A stretch of 64,000 bases of DNA from CAWBAT01 sp046331665 (lineage in GTDB: Bacteria; Acidobacteriota; Terriglobia; Versatilivoradales; Versatilivoraceae): NCBI GenBank assembly GCA_046331665.1, contig JAXLQK010000016.1, positions 84,485-148,484 of the forward strand, written 5' to 3'. The notes beneath the pieces are model-generated. The model saw only the letters and a list, made by a program, of their open reading frames with translations, searched no databases and had not been told where the DNA came from. This document shows positions 8,193 through 16,877 of this stretch, piece after piece. The first letter of the stretch is position 1, and each line of letters begins with the position of its first letter. A program made the position numbers and the translations under genes.

Positions 8193-9131
8193 TTATGGCT
8201 GTGTAGCACTATCTTGAGAGATGGATCGCACCAATACGAGGGTCAAATCGTCATCCAGTTGATTTGATGCCCAACGCTGCACGGATTCCAAAACCATTTG
8301 TTGAATTTCCGGCAAAGGCCGATGGCAATGAGTGCTGACCAGGGATTCCAGTTGTGAATCTCCAAACTCCTGTCCTTTCGCATTGGTCGCTTCGGTGAGC
8401 CCATCCGAGTAAAGCACCAGGAGCTCGCCCGGCTGGAAAGTAATTTCTCCGGTGCGAAACTGCGCTTGGGGGAACATCCCCAGTGGCATGCCTCCTTCTT
8501 CCAACCGCTGGCGCCGATGGTTCCCCAATAAGAAGGGGGCGTTGTGGCCTGCATTGACGTACGTCAATTGACGGGTGCTGGGTTGCCAATTGGCGTAAAA
8601 GAATGTGGCAAACTTGGAGGCATCGGTGACCTGATGCAGATGATCGTTTAATTGCCGGCACACTTCTCCAGGCTCCGGGCCGGCATTGGCCAGGACGCGG
8701 AGCAGGGCCTGCAGGTTGGCCATGAGCAGGGCTGCGGATATCCCTTTACCGCTGATGTCGGCAATGGCGAAGGCCTGGCGCCCATCAGGGAGTTGAAGCG
8801 CATCATAGAAGTCTCCGCTGATTCCGCCTGCGGGGATACAGATCGCGGAAAACTCGAGTCCTCCGCCGCAAGGGAACTGACGGGGAAACAGGGCCCGCTG
8901 CACTTCGTGGGCAATGCTGATCTCGGCTTCTTTCCGGGCCAATTCCTTGCGGCTGGCCTTCAACTGCAACTGCAGCCGGTAGAGCAAAAGCCCCAGGACC
9001 CCCACCGTCGTGCTGGCACCGAAGGTCAGGAGCTCAGTCAGCAGTGCCGACTCCTTGACCATGGGGCGGCCAAGAAACAATAAGAGCCCGGCGAAGGAGA
9101 GAAATCCGACGAGGTAGAGTTTATCCCGCAC
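8193..9131 (-). CDS. Membrane-anchored PP2C/SpoIIE-type serine phosphatase
   Basis: A 312-residue protein. Residues 5-21 and 33-51 are membrane segments. A short coiled coil (55-78) links to a PP2C-like SpoIIE/RsbU catalytic domain from about residue 80. Metal-binding aspartates are in GGISGDFYD (102-110), ADISGKG (124-130), YSDGLTEATN (241-250) and DDD (293-295), so catalysis should be intact. Such proteins dephosphorylate anti-anti-sigma factors in partner-switching control of sigma factors or second-messenger enzymes. No anti-sigma partner is adjacent. The start is a GTG at 9131 behind an AAAGGA site. Confidence 0.85.
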   Translation of the reverse strand: MRDKLYLVGFLSFAGLLLFLGRPMVKESALLTELLTFGASTTVGVLGLLLYRLQLQLKASRKELARKEAEISIAHEVQRALFPRQFPCGGGLEFSAICIPAGGISGDFYDALQLPDGRQAFAIADISGKGISAALLMANLQALLRVLANAGPEPGEVCRQLNDHLHQVTDASKFATFFYANWQPSTRQLTYVNAGHNAPFLLGNHRRQRLEEGGMPLGMFPQAQFRTGEITFQPGELLVLYSDGLTEATNAKGQEFGDSQLESLVSTHCHRPLPEIQQMVLESVQRWASNQLDDDLTLVLVRSISQDSATQP

Positions 9132-9284
9132 GACATCCTTTCAAAATAAATCGATGTGCTTTTCAGTCCGGATCGCTGTGAGCTGGAGAGCCATCCGGGG
9201 GAGTCGAGGGACTACGATCGGAGCTTAAGCCCAGCTGACTTTTCCAGCAACAATCCGGTCCTCTGCCAAATCTATCGCGAGTGC

Positions 9285-10127
9285 TTAGAAGCGCACGTGC
9301 TCGCGGATCTCCATCCACTTGTTCCCGGCTGCTATGCGCACAGCGCTATGGAGGGGATCATGTTCGAAGACCACAATCCAATTCTCGGCGGCGGCCTGTT
9401 CGAGATAACGCTGCTTCTCCTCGAGGGTTGTCAGCGGAAAGAGGTCATAGCCCATGATATAAGGCAACGCGAGATGGGCTGCGGTCGGCACCAAATCCCC
9501 GCAAAAGAACAGCGTTTGATCCCCGGCGTGGATCTTTACCATTTGCAGAGCGGGCGTATGGCCATTGGACAAGAGCAATTGAAAGCCGGGAAAGAGTTCA
9601 ACCTCTCCCGACACAATCCTTAGTTGGGGGTGATTGCGAAAAGGTTCAATGTCATCTTTCAAGAAACTGCCCCGGTCGCGATCGGTCGGATTCAATGCCC
9701 ACTCCCAGTGTTTTTCCTGGATGTAATAGTAAGCTCGGGGGAAGGTCAGGTCCGAACGTCCATTTCTGAATTCCGTTCCGCCGCCGGCGTGATCGAAATG
9801 GAAATGGGTCAAGACCACATCGGTGATTTCCTCGGGGTGAATCCCCTGCCCTTGTAGCGCTTTCTTCAAATCCCATTCCTGATAATCCCATTTAAAAATA
9901 TCCCGCTGCTTGGCGGAGTATTTGTCGCCTCCGCCCACATCGACCAGGATTTTTCGATCTTCAAAAACCACCAATAAGGCGCGCAGGGCCAATTCAATTC
10001 GGTTCTGTTCATCACTGGGATGGGCCTGGCTCCACAGGGTCTTGGGAACAACTCCAAACATGGCGCCGCCATCCAGGCGAAAATGGCCTGTCTCAAGCAG
10101 CTGGATTTCGTAGGGGCCAATCTTCAT
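9285..10127 (-). CDS. MBL-fold metallo-hydrolase
   Basis: A 280-residue metallo-beta-lactamase-fold protein. The HFHFDH motif (residues 108-113) provides the first metal ligands, an NGHTPALQ segment carries a further histidine near residue 192, and FCGDLVP adds the bridging aspartate near residue 211. This resembles lactonase/N-acyl-homoserine-lactonase-like branches, although substrate assignment from sequence alone is unsafe. The start codon overlaps the stop of the upstream O-methyltransferase gene (TTATGA), so the two are translationally coupled and may act on related small molecules. Confidence 0.82.
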   Translation of the reverse strand: MKIGPYEIQLLETGHFRLDGGAMFGVVPKTLWSQAHPSDEQNRIELALRALLVVFEDRKILVDVGGGDKYSAKQRDIFKWDYQEWDLKKALQGQGIHPEEITDVVLTHFHFDHAGGGTEFRNGRSDLTFPRAYYYIQEKHWEWALNPTDRDRGSFLKDDIEPFRNHPQLRIVSGEVELFPGFQLLLSNGHTPALQMVKIHAGDQTLFFCGDLVPTAAHLALPYIMGYDLFPLTTLEEKQRYLEQAAAENWIVVFEHDPLHSAVRIAAGNKWMEIREHVRF

Positions 10128-10750
10128 AATTTTAGGCTGACGGCGACTCCATCCCGAAGCGGGACAATGACGGTATGAACTTCTTTGGACGCGTAGGCCA
10201 AGCGATTGAACTCGACGATCCCGGCCGTCTCAGCATCCTGATTTTCGCTGATGACTTTCCCTGACCAAAGCACATTGTCCGTGATGAGTAATCCACCGGA
10301 ACGGAGTTTTGGCACGGCCTTGAGGAAGGCCTGGGGATATTCGTGCTTGTCAATGTCATTCAGGATAATGTCGAACGGTCCTGGTTCCTGGCTGAGCAGC
10401 GTCAAGGCATCCCCGACACGGTAATCCACCATGGTCCGAATGCCGGCCTGCTGAAAATATTCATCGGCTCTGGCGGCGTTTTCCCGGGAGCCGTCGGTGC
10501 AAATGATCTTGGAGCCAGGTGACATGCCCTTGGAGAACCAGACGGCAGAATAACCGAACCCTGAACCAAGTTCAAAGACCTTCTTCGCATGCGTCAGTAA
10601 AGCCAGCTGGCAAAGCATTCGCCCTACCAAAGGCCCAATTAAGGGGAAGTCCCTGGATTGTCCATACGCTTCCATGTGCTGCAAAACCTTGTCCCGCGGC
10701 GGAAGAAGGGTCTTGAGATAGGTGTCGAGTTCATTGTTGACGATATCCAT
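10124..10750 (-). CDS. O-methyltransferase, caffeoyl-CoA/catechol type
   Basis: A 208-residue class-I SAM methyltransferase of the small cation-dependent O-methyltransferase family. The SAM loop ELGSGFGYSA is at residues 60-69. A NDIDKHEYP segment near residues 130-138 carries the metal-binding aspartate positions of catechol-type enzymes, and the following TDNVLWSGKV matches the family's conserved TDNxLWxG motif. It is first in a two-gene unit with the MBL-fold hydrolase. Both the length and the motifs are normal, so activity is likely, but the acceptor is unknown. Confidence 0.83.
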   Translation of the reverse strand: MDIVNNELDTYLKTLLPPRDKVLQHMEAYGQSRDFPLIGPLVGRMLCQLALLTHAKKVFELGSGFGYSAVWFSKGMSPGSKIICTDGSRENAARADEYFQQAGIRTMVDYRVGDALTLLSQEPGPFDIILNDIDKHEYPQAFLKAVPKLRSGGLLITDNVLWSGKVISENQDAETAGIVEFNRLAYASKEVHTVIVPLRDGVAVSLKL

Positions 10751-10769
10751 ACGAGAACCTCGTTTCGCT

Positions 10770-10797
10770 CAATCGCAAAATAGAAAATGAAAAATCA
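10770..10797. repeat. Heptamer-periodic A-rich array
   Basis: Four consecutive 7-bp words, CAATCGC, AAAATAG, AAAATGA and AAAATCA, lie just upstream of the O-methyltransferase start on the minus strand. The period matches other arrays in this window at 12751, 12877, 15488, 15561 and 47034. The rest of the 10751-11032 gap shows nothing I can name. Confidence 0.5.
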
Positions 10798-11032
10798 TTT
10801 GTGGAAAACCGTCCAGCCATTCTACCCAGTCTTGGAACAACCTTCATTCCCGGTAAGAAACCACGCACGAAAAAACCTGAAGCACGTTGTTCAAGAGGTC
10901 TGGCAGGTTCTCGCGATTGCCGTTTCACCCCCGCTCTTGTTGGCTCTTCCATTCTATCGTAGAAAGCGAAAAATGACGGCATTTGTGGTAGTCTGAAGGC
11001 GGAAGTCACGAGACCAATCCTTCGGGTGAACC

Positions 11033-11788
11033 ATGATTATTGGACTGTGCGGTCAGCCCTCCTCCTTGAAAAAAAATCTTCTGGACTTCCTCGTTCAGAA
11101 AAGCTTTTACCTGTCTCCGGCGGATCCCGGTACACCCCTGGAGGCGGATAAGAACCAAGTAGTTGATATTCCAGGAAACGGACTGTTGATGGAACAATGG
11201 AAGAATCGCGGTGCATTGCTGATCGGGATTGGAAGTCATGGGGAGTTTCAGGGGCTACATCAGCTTGACCCCCAAACGTCTGCGGAGGAAGCTGCGTCCC
11301 GAATCAGTGATTGGGTCATGGAAGGGGCCAGAACCCAGTCACGGCCGGATTGGGATGAGTATTTTATGAAAATTGCCCAAGTGGCCTCCATGCGCAGCAA
11401 TTGCCTCAAACGCAAAGTCGGAGCCGTGATTGTCCGGGATCGCCGCATTGTTTCCACGGGTTATAACGGGACCCCCCGAGGCACCAGGAATTGCAATGAA
11501 GGGGGTTGTCCGCGTTGCAACAGCCTGGCCAGCAGTGGAACCAAGTTAGAAGAATGCCTCTGTTCGCACGCGGAAGAAAACGCAATCACCCAAGCGGCCT
11601 ACCATGGTGTCAGTGTCAAGGAAGGAACGATTTACACCACCTTCGCCCCCTGCCTGATGTGCTCCAAAATGATTATCAACTGCGGGATCGTCGAGGTGGT
11701 TTTTAATGTTGATTACCCTCTCAATGACACATCCTTTCATTTGTTTGAACAAGCAGGCGTGCGGATTCGCCAACATCGGCTTTCGTAA
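11033..11788 (+). CDS. dCMP deaminase-like protein with degenerate N-terminal P-loop domain
   Basis: A 251-residue protein. Residues about 108-251 form a cytidine/deoxycytidylate deaminase domain with zinc ligand and catalytic glutamate in HAEEN (179-183) and the two cysteines in PCLMC (206-210). It would convert dCMP to dUMP for thymidylate synthesis. The extra 100 N-terminal residues start like a nucleotide kinase (MIIGLCGQPSS), but the P-loop lysine-serine is lost (KKN in place of GKS/T), so that domain is probably non-catalytic. A single-domain dCMP deaminase is about 150 residues. It precedes the acyl-CoA dehydrogenase gene by 66 nt but shows no functional link to it. Confidence 0.85.
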   Translation: MIIGLCGQPSSLKKNLLDFLVQKSFYLSPADPGTPLEADKNQVVDIPGNGLLMEQWKNRGALLIGIGSHGEFQGLHQLDPQTSAEEAASRISDWVMEGARTQSRPDWDEYFMKIAQVASMRSNCLKRKVGAVIVRDRRIVSTGYNGTPRGTRNCNEGGCPRCNSLASSGTKLEECLCSHAEENAITQAAYHGVSVKEGTIYTTFAPCLMCSKMIINCGIVEVVFNVDYPLNDTSFHLFEQAGVRIRQHRLS

Positions 11789-11854
11789 AAATGCCGTCCC
11801 GTTGGACACGGAAGCAGTGCTTCCGGGCCCGGCGATTTCCGGAGAAACTCTTCT

Positions 11855-12745
11855 ATGAATCCGATCAATAAAGTGGGAATTGTCGGCGGAGGGACGATGG
11901 GCCGCGGCATTGCCGTGGTCGTCGCCCAGGCGGGGATGGAAGTCGTGCTGTGCGAAAAAGATCCTGAATCCGCGGAGAACGCGTCCGTCCGTCTCTCTGA
12001 AGACCTCGACTACGAAATTTCCCGATGGGCCTTGACAGCCAGCGACAAGCGGGCGTTGATCAAGAAAATTTCAGTGACTGCGGATCTCAGCAAGTGCACT
12101 GGCATGTGCTTGGTCGTTGAGGCGGTTCCCGAGGAACTGGAACTGAAAGTCAAACTCTTTAAACAACTTTCCGCAATGTGCCCGGAAAATTCTATTTTCG
12201 TCACCAATACTTCCACGCTCAGTATTACAAAGATGGCAGAACGACTGCCGCGGCCTGATCTTTTTATCGGGGTTCACTTCATGAACCCGGTGATGAAAAT
12301 GGGCTTGGTTGAATTGATCCGCGGAATGAAGACTTCAGACGTCACTTACCAGATGGTGCGGGAGTTTTTGCTTTCCCTGGGGAAAACGCCCATCGAGGTG
12401 TACGAGTACCCGGGATACGTAACGACGCGGATCATCCTGCCTATGATCAACGAAGCCATGCAAGTGGTTCTGGAAGGGATTGCCAGCCCGGAAGATGTCG
12501 ATACTGCCATGAAATTGGGCTACAACATGGAAATCGGGCCGTTGGCCTTGGCCGATCGGATGGGTCTCGATGAGGTCATGAAGTGGATGGAACATCTTTT
12601 TCGTGAATTAGGAGACCTGAAGTACCGTCCCTGCCCGATCTTGCGCAGGAAAGTCAGAGCCGGAGAACTTGGCGTTAAGACCGGGAAAGGGTTTTTTGAG
12701 TATCGGGAAAATACCGAAATCGAGAGTAAGAAGAGCGAGGAATGA
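11855..12745 (+). CDS. hbd: 3-hydroxybutyryl-CoA / 3-hydroxyacyl-CoA dehydrogenase
   Basis: A 296-residue monofunctional NAD(P)-dependent 3-hydroxyacyl-CoA dehydrogenase. The Rossmann loop GGGTMGRGIA is at residues 11-20. The catalytic-type histidine is in GVHFMNPV near residue 139, and the C-terminal helical domain contains a GFVTTRI-like segment (GYVTTRI). It interconverts 3-hydroxyacyl-CoA and 3-oxoacyl-CoA in fatty-acid or butyrate metabolism. A GGAG site lies 10 nt upstream of the ATG. It is followed by acetate kinase, so a fermentative or acyl-CoA context is possible. Short-chain preference is inferred from length only. Confidence 0.88.
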   Translation: MNPINKVGIVGGGTMGRGIAVVVAQAGMEVVLCEKDPESAENASVRLSEDLDYEISRWALTASDKRALIKKISVTADLSKCTGMCLVVEAVPEELELKVKLFKQLSAMCPENSIFVTNTSTLSITKMAERLPRPDLFIGVHFMNPVMKMGLVELIRGMKTSDVTYQMVREFLLSLGKTPIEVYEYPGYVTTRIILPMINEAMQVVLEGIASPEDVDTAMKLGYNMEIGPLALADRMGLDEVMKWMEHLFRELGDLKYRPCPILRRKVRAGELGVKTGKGFFEYRENTEIESKKSEE

Positions 12746-12750
12746 GTGGC

Positions 12751-12820
12751 GGGATGCAGGATGCGAGATACGGGATACGAGATACGCGATACGGGTTACG
12801 GGATGTGGGATAGGGAATGG
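12751..12820. repeat. Tandem heptamer array, GGGATAC/GAGATAC type
   Basis: Ten 7-bp units run without interruption: GGGATGC, AGGATGC, GAGATAC, GGGATAC, GAGATAC, GCGATAC, GGGTTAC, GGGATGT, GGGATAG, GGAATGG. The array starts 6 nt after the stop of the dehydrogenase gene. A second heptamer stretch with other words occupies 12877-12904 (AAATCGC, CATCAAC, AAATAAC, AAATATT). The period is strict although the words drift. Confidence 0.8.
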
Positions 12821-12876
12821 GGGAAGGGAATTTCGGGTGGACTTAACTTCCTGGAACTCAGGAAATCGTAAAGAAC

Positions 12877-12904
12877 AAATCGCCATCAACAAATAACAAA
12901 TATT
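12877..12904. repeat. Heptamer-periodic A-rich array
   Basis: Four 7-bp words (AAATCGC, CATCAAC, AAATAAC, AAATATT) lie 42 nt before the acetate kinase start. The words resemble those at 15561-15595. Confidence 0.55.
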
Positions 12905-12946
12905 TCCTTTAGTCCTCTTGAAAAAGCTTCGTCTGGGATCAAAAAA

Positions 12947-14182
12947 ATGAAGGTTCTTGTTCTCAATTGCGGCAGTTCCACAGTGAAATTCCAACTTATC
13001 GAAACGGATGCAGACCTCATCCAATCCAATCAGGATCGCCTGCTTGCCAAGGGAGTTGTCGAGAAGATTGGAACGACGGAGGCGTTGATACATTTTGAGA
13101 AGGGAGGGGTGAAGGCACAAGTCGCCGCCCGGGAAGTCTTGGATCACAAGTCGGCGATCGGACAATGTCTCGAGCTGCTGCGGTCTGAACCTGACCCTTT
13201 GATTCAGAGTTCCAAGGACATTGGTGCTGTAGGACATCGGGTGGTTCACGGTGGAGAGAAATTTAGCGACTCGAAACTCATGACTGAACAGGTTGTGGCG
13301 GAGATTCGCGAATGTATTGAACTGGCGCCCCTGCACAATCCGCATAATCTGCGAGGCTACCAGGTGTGCCGGGAACTCCTCCCGGAGGTCCCGCAGGTGG
13401 CAGTCTTCGATACGGCATTTCACCAATCCATGCCCACCGAGGCTTATCTGTATGGCCTCCCTTACGTTTTGTATCGCCGGCATCAAATTCGCAGATATGG
13501 CTTTCATGGAACATCCCATCGCTTTGTGGCATACCGCTTTCGCCAAATGTTCCAATTGAAGCGGGAAGAAGCCAATCTGATTACGTGTCATTTGGGGAAT
13601 GGATGCTCCATTTGCGCCATCGAAAAAGGGAAGTCTGTTGATACTTCCATGGGGTTTACCCCCCTCGAAGGGTTGGTCATGGGCAGCCGATCGGGAGATA
13701 TCGATCCGGCGGTAATCCTTCATGTCATGGCCAAAGAAGAGTTATCCATCCATGAAGCCAACACACTACTCAACAAACATAGCGGGCTTTACGGGATTTC
13801 GGGGATTTCCGGCGACATGCGGGAACTGCAGGAGGAAATGAATGCCGGGAACCCCAGGGCGAAATTGGCCATTGGGATCTTTTCCTATCGGATTCGCAAA
13901 TATATTGGGGCTTATTGCGCCGTTTTGGGCAAAGTGGACGGCATCATTTTCACCGGCGGGATTGGTGAAAATGCGGCGTTCGTTCGGGAGAAATGCTGCG
14001 AGAGGTTGGATTTCTTCGGGGTTGAACTGGATCGTGAGCTGAATCAAAAAACCAACCGGGCGGAGGGGGTAATATCTACCGCACAGAGCAAGGTAAAACT
14101 CTGTGTCATTCCCACGAATGAAGAATTGCTGATTGCCAGGGATACCGTCCGAACTATTTTAGGAATTCCCCATCCAAATTGA
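12947..14182 (+). CDS. ackA: Acetate kinase
   Basis: A 411-residue acetate/propionate kinase of the ASKHA fold, catalysing acetate plus ATP to acetyl phosphate and back. The N-terminal phosphate loop is NCGSSTVKFQ (residues 6-15). GHRVVHGG near residue 89 holds the substrate-binding histidine-arginine pair, VAVFDTAFHQSMP follows near residue 155, and HLGNGCSICAI near 216 is the adenosine-binding loop. The length is normal. No phosphotransacetylase gene is adjacent. The ATG has no strong ribosome site. Confidence 0.93.
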   Translation: MKVLVLNCGSSTVKFQLIETDADLIQSNQDRLLAKGVVEKIGTTEALIHFEKGGVKAQVAAREVLDHKSAIGQCLELLRSEPDPLIQSSKDIGAVGHRVVHGGEKFSDSKLMTEQVVAEIRECIELAPLHNPHNLRGYQVCRELLPEVPQVAVFDTAFHQSMPTEAYLYGLPYVLYRRHQIRRYGFHGTSHRFVAYRFRQMFQLKREEANLITCHLGNGCSICAIEKGKSVDTSMGFTPLEGLVMGSRSGDIDPAVILHVMAKEELSIHEANTLLNKHSGLYGISGISGDMRELQEEMNAGNPRAKLAIGIFSYRIRKYIGAYCAVLGKVDGIIFTGGIGENAAFVREKCCERLDFFGVELDRELNQKTNRAEGVISTAQSKVKLCVIPTNEELLIARDTVRTILGIPHPN

Positions 14183-14230
14183 GGCGGAAGCCTTCACCCT
14201 TCAATTTCTCCATGCTTCCGCTGGCCGCGC

Positions 14231-15400
14231 ATGGGATTGCCGGGGCGACAAACCGTGAAATTCTTTTGGATCCTCTACAAGAATGTCTGGAGAAACAAGC
14301 GACGATCATTCCTCACCATAAGCAGCATTGCCGCCTCGTTATTTCTGATCACCACACTGCTCACACTGCTCAACGAACTGCAGAATCCGGTGCAGACTCC
14401 GGAATCTGCGCTCCGTCTCATCACGCGCCACAAGGTTTCCCTGTTTAATTCCCTCCCGATCTCGTACCGGAAAAAAATCGCCCAGATCGAAGGTGTCCAA
14501 GCCGTCGTGGGCTCCATGTGGTTTGGAGGCGTGTACAAAGATCCCGCGAACTTCTTTGCGCAGTTCTCGGTGGATACCGATCAATTCTTTGTCGTAAACG
14601 CGGATATCCTTTTGCCGGCCGATCAAAAAGAGGCGTTCCTCAAAGACCGCACGGGAGCCCTCGTCGGCAAGAACCTTGCTGACCGGTATGGCTGGAAAAT
14701 AGGCGACAAGATTCATTTGAAAGGGGCCCTTTTTCAGATGGACCCGGAGTTAACCGTGCGCGCCATCTATGAGGGAGGCGGAGACCAAGGGACCACTCTT
14801 TTTTTCCATTGGGAGTATTTTAATGAAGGGATGCACGATGCCGGGTTTACCGGAACCTATAGCATCCTGGTACGATCTCCGGAGGACGTGTCAAAGATTT
14901 CCGAACAGGTCGATGCCCTTTTTCAAAACGCCCCGGTGCCCACCAAGACTGAAACCGAAAAGGCGTTTATCCTGGGGTTTGTCTCCATGATGGGAAATGT
15001 TCAGCTCTTGATTACCAGTATTTGTTCGGTGGTGATTTTTGCCATTCTCCTCGTGGCGGCCAATACGATGGCGATGTCGATCCGGGAAAGAGCCCGCGAA
15101 ATCGGGCTGCTCAAGGCGCTCGGCTTCCATAATAAGCTCATCCTGGGGTTGCTGTTGGGGGAGTCGGTTCTGCTTTCCTTTTCAGGCACCCTCATCGGAA
15201 CATTCTCAGCCAGATTCCTCTATTCCAGTTTGAATTTGTCGGCAATCACCAATGGATTCCTGCAAAGTCTCCGCGTCAACCCGGAAATCATTCTCACTTG
15301 TGCCTTGATTGGTATCGGAGTCGGGATCCTGGCTGCCGGCGTTCCCGCCTGGACGGCTGCTCACCGTCCGGCCGTGGAAGCACTGCGCCGGGTCGCGTAA
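14231..15400 (+). CDS. ABC transporter permease, FtsX/MacB type (first of pair)
   Basis: A 389-residue permease with one N-terminal membrane helix (about residues 22-45), a large extracytoplasmic domain, and three C-terminal helices that carry the FtsX-like core including REIGLLKALGF. This is the MacB/LolC architecture. GTG at 14255 is an alternative start. It is followed after 222 nt by a second permease of the same family. No ATP-binding subunit gene is present on either side, so the ATPase must be encoded elsewhere if the pair is functional. Confidence 0.85.
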   Translation: MGLPGRQTVKFFWILYKNVWRNKRRSFLTISSIAASLFLITTLLTLLNELQNPVQTPESALRLITRHKVSLFNSLPISYRKKIAQIEGVQAVVGSMWFGGVYKDPANFFAQFSVDTDQFFVVNADILLPADQKEAFLKDRTGALVGKNLADRYGWKIGDKIHLKGALFQMDPELTVRAIYEGGGDQGTTLFFHWEYFNEGMHDAGFTGTYSILVRSPEDVSKISEQVDALFQNAPVPTKTETEKAFILGFVSMMGNVQLLITSICSVVIFAILLVAANTMAMSIRERAREIGLLKALGFHNKLILGLLLGESVLLSFSGTLIGTFSARFLYSSLNLSAITNGFLQSLRVNPEIILTCALIGIGVGILAAGVPAWTAAHRPAVEALRRVA

Positions 15401-15487
15401 GTCAGAGACGAAAAAGAGAAAGGTTGTTGGTCATTGATGAAGGGCTTGGAAGTGTGGTCATGTTTTTTCTATTTATTGTCGGCTAGT

Positions 15488-15508
15488 GACGATTTGTGAT
15501 TTGCGATT
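15488..15508. repeat. Short heptamer array (GACGATT, TGTGATT, TGCGATT)
   Basis: Three 7-bp units sharing the ending GATT lie in the gap between the two permease genes. A second, A-rich heptamer stretch follows in the same gap at 15561-15595. Confidence 0.45.
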
Positions 15509-15560
15509 AAAAAAAAGGTTCATCTTGGACAGCCATTGAAAAGACCCGAACGCACCAGTG

Positions 15561-15595
15561 AAATAAGAAATAGAAAATAGCCAATAACAAATAAT
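15561..15595. repeat. Heptamer array (AAATAAG type)
   Basis: Five consecutive 7-bp units, AAATAAG, AAATAGA, AAATAGC, CAATAAC and AAATAAT, lie immediately upstream of the second permease gene. They share words with the stretches at 10770 and 12877. Confidence 0.65.
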
Positions 15596-15622
15596 AGATC
15601 TCATTAACATTGACCTCGCGCA

Positions 15623-16780
15623 ATGCGAATTCCTTTGAAATACAACCTCGGCAGTTTGTGGGTCCGACGCGTCTCGACGGCGATGACGTCACTCGGGATC
15701 GGCTTGACGGTGGCGGTGGTGATTACCATGATGGCCCTTGTCAATGGATTGGATGCCACGTTTGTAGAAACGGGGCATCCGAACCATTTGATTGTCATTC
15801 GCGACGGCGCGCTGAATGAAATCAATAGCTATTTCAATCGCGACTTGCTGGGGACGATCCGACTACTGCCGGGGCTGCGTGTTAACAGCCAGAACGAGCC
15901 GATGGCTAGCGCCGAGATCCTGGTGATTATCAATCACCCGCGAATCACAGGGGAATCGTCCAACGTTACCGTTCGTGGGCTTTCCCCCGTCGGTCTTCAA
16001 TTGAGGCCTGAAGCCCGCCTGGTCGCGGGAGAATGGTTTCGCCGCGGAATGCGGGAGATTGTGGTAAGCGAGTCCCTTTCCCGCCGCTTTCAAAACATGC
16101 GGCTGGGAGACACACTCCATATGTCCCGGAGCCTCTGGAAAGTTGTCGGCATCTTTAATGCCGGCGGAACGGCCTATGATTCAGAAGTTTGGACGGACGC
16201 GGAGGATGTGTCCCAGGACTGGGACCGCCCCGTCTACTCTTCTCTCCTGGTTGAAGCTGCAGATGCAGCCGCCGCCAAAGACATCACCCGCCGGATCGCC
16301 GACGATCGACGGATCCATCTCCAGGCCATTTCCCAACGGGAATATTTTCTGAGTCAGACGGTCACATCGATCGGAATCAAAGGGCTGGGGGTCTTCATTG
16401 CCGTCGTCATGGGGATTGGATCTTGTTTCGCGGCCATGAACATGATGTATGCCGCCGTGATGTCGAGAACGAAAGAGGTCGGAACCTTGCGGGCGTTGGG
16501 ATTCTCCAGATGGAGCATCTGGGCATCCTTCCTGGTGGAGTCGATCCTGCTTGCTTTACTGGGAGGGATCGTTGGCTGTTTGATGGCACTGCCGCTGCAT
16601 GGGATCTCCACGGGGACTGCCAATTTTGCGACCTTTAGTGAAATCCTCTTTAACTTTCGTATCACTCCCATGATTATGCTTGAAGGAATGATTTTCGCGG
16701 GCGTGGTAGGGATTCTGGGCGGGGGACTGCCGGCGCGGCGGGCCGCTCGTATCCGGCTGATGGACGCGTTACGAGAGTAG
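15623..16780 (+). CDS. ABC transporter permease, FtsX/MacB type (second of pair)
   Basis: A 385-residue FtsX-type permease with the same layout as the gene before it: an N-terminal helix (about residues 18-40), an extracytoplasmic domain to about 260, and three C-terminal helices including KEVGTLRALGFS. Two such permeases in tandem usually form a heterodimer served by one ATPase (as in LolCE-LolD or MacB-like systems), but none is present here. Export or lipoprotein release is possible; the substrate is unknown. Confidence 0.85.
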   Translation: MRIPLKYNLGSLWVRRVSTAMTSLGIGLTVAVVITMMALVNGLDATFVETGHPNHLIVIRDGALNEINSYFNRDLLGTIRLLPGLRVNSQNEPMASAEILVIINHPRITGESSNVTVRGLSPVGLQLRPEARLVAGEWFRRGMREIVVSESLSRRFQNMRLGDTLHMSRSLWKVVGIFNAGGTAYDSEVWTDAEDVSQDWDRPVYSSLLVEAADAAAAKDITRRIADDRRIHLQAISQREYFLSQTVTSIGIKGLGVFIAVVMGIGSCFAAMNMMYAAVMSRTKEVGTLRALGFSRWSIWASFLVESILLALLGGIVGCLMALPLHGISTGTANFATFSEILFNFRITPMIMLEGMIFAGVVGILGGGLPARRAARIRLMDALRE

Positions 16781-16877
16781 TGGAGGCGGCGCCCGGAAGG
16801 AAGGATCCTGGACCCAAACCTCCCAGCCGCTCCCGTGTGGTCTTTCATGGTCAAAGAATCTGATCTTGCAATTGGCC

